Shown here piece by piece: positions 63,845-64,000 of a stretch of DNA of 64,000 nt (position 1 is its first letter; each line of letters opens with the position of its first letter). The position numbers and the translations under genes are program-made. This DNA is from Brachynemurus nebulosus (Eukaryota; Arthropoda; Insecta; Neuroptera; Myrmeleontidae): positions 17,462,725-17,526,724 of the forward strand of contig JAPWDM010000001.1 of assembly GCA_035578155.1 (NCBI GenBank), in the 5' to 3' direction. Below the pieces are notes generated by a model, which was not told the DNA's origin, ran no database searches, and saw only the letters and a list, made by a program, of their open reading frames with translations.

Positions 63845-64000
63845 GGATGATTGACATTCATCGATGGTAGAAAAACATCGATGTTTAGGGGGAAAACATC
63901 GATGTTATGTCCTCGATAACATCGACACATCGATGTTACGAGAATAATATCGAAACATCGATATTACTCTAAGCTATCCAGTATTTAAAAAGTCCTGTAG
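63845..64000. repeat. cluster of ACATCGATGT palindromes at the window edge
   Basis: ACATCGATGT or close variants occur about seven times after TAGGGATGATTGACATTC. It resembles the subterminal region of a TAGGG-type hAT MITE whose other end is outside the window. Confidence 0.55.

Overview
This is AT-rich, intron-bearing animal DNA, almost certainly from an insect or another arthropod. The evidence is a spliced SZRD1-type gene, a jockey-clade LINE 3' end, Helitron-like ends, and many hAT, piggyBac-like and TA-target inverted-repeat elements. I see no bacterial operon, CRISPR array or rRNA. The window is gene-poor: the only convincing host gene is SZRD1 (SUZ RNA-binding domain protein) at 62321-62991 on the + strand, in three coding exons. 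Most open frames elsewhere are by-products of TA arrays, tandem repeats or transposon fragments.

Layout. 1-6900: decayed inverted-repeat elements (839-2559) and featureless AT-rich DNA. 6930-10500: two copies of a leader plus ~155-bp palindrome-bearing tandem array, separated by a hAT element (8211-9356) that carries another repeat. 12000-18500: MITEs, two hAT elements with exact 8-bp target duplications (14277-14813, 15103-16726), a piggyBac-like MITE with its own empty site, and several TA-core elements. 19400-22940: Helitron-like tandem repeats, a possible tRNA-derived SINE head and a TA-target MITE family. 23400-27080: TA-core elements, a jockey LINE 3' end (24449-25190) and a 716-bp MITE nested inside a TA-core copy. 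28200-32140: more MITEs. 32140-40500: mostly AT-rich DNA with a pogo-like MITE (35389-35957) and dispersed repeats. 40640-45000: an array of LINE fragments broken up by a foldback MITE and a Helitron-like element. 45000-51600: dense TA-core elements, one a perfect-looking palindrome. 52600-57750: repeat copies, a hAT MITE and a ~1.9-kb foldback structure with a recent internal duplication. 58644-60522: a hAT element with 15-bp identical TIRs, an exact 8-bp target duplication and the C-terminal remnant of its transposase. 61700-64000: the SZRD1 locus and its flank.

The most unusual feature is a dispersed family, here called the TA-core element, present in at least a dozen full or partial copies. 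It has recurring ends (TACCCCTGTCGCAGCATCC at one, CTGGAAATTCGCTAAAA at the other) and most fuller copies carry a long (TA)n array at the same internal position. This family seems to account for most of the long TA microsatellites in the window. Several insertions here can be dated relative to each other from nesting and from filled and empty sites.
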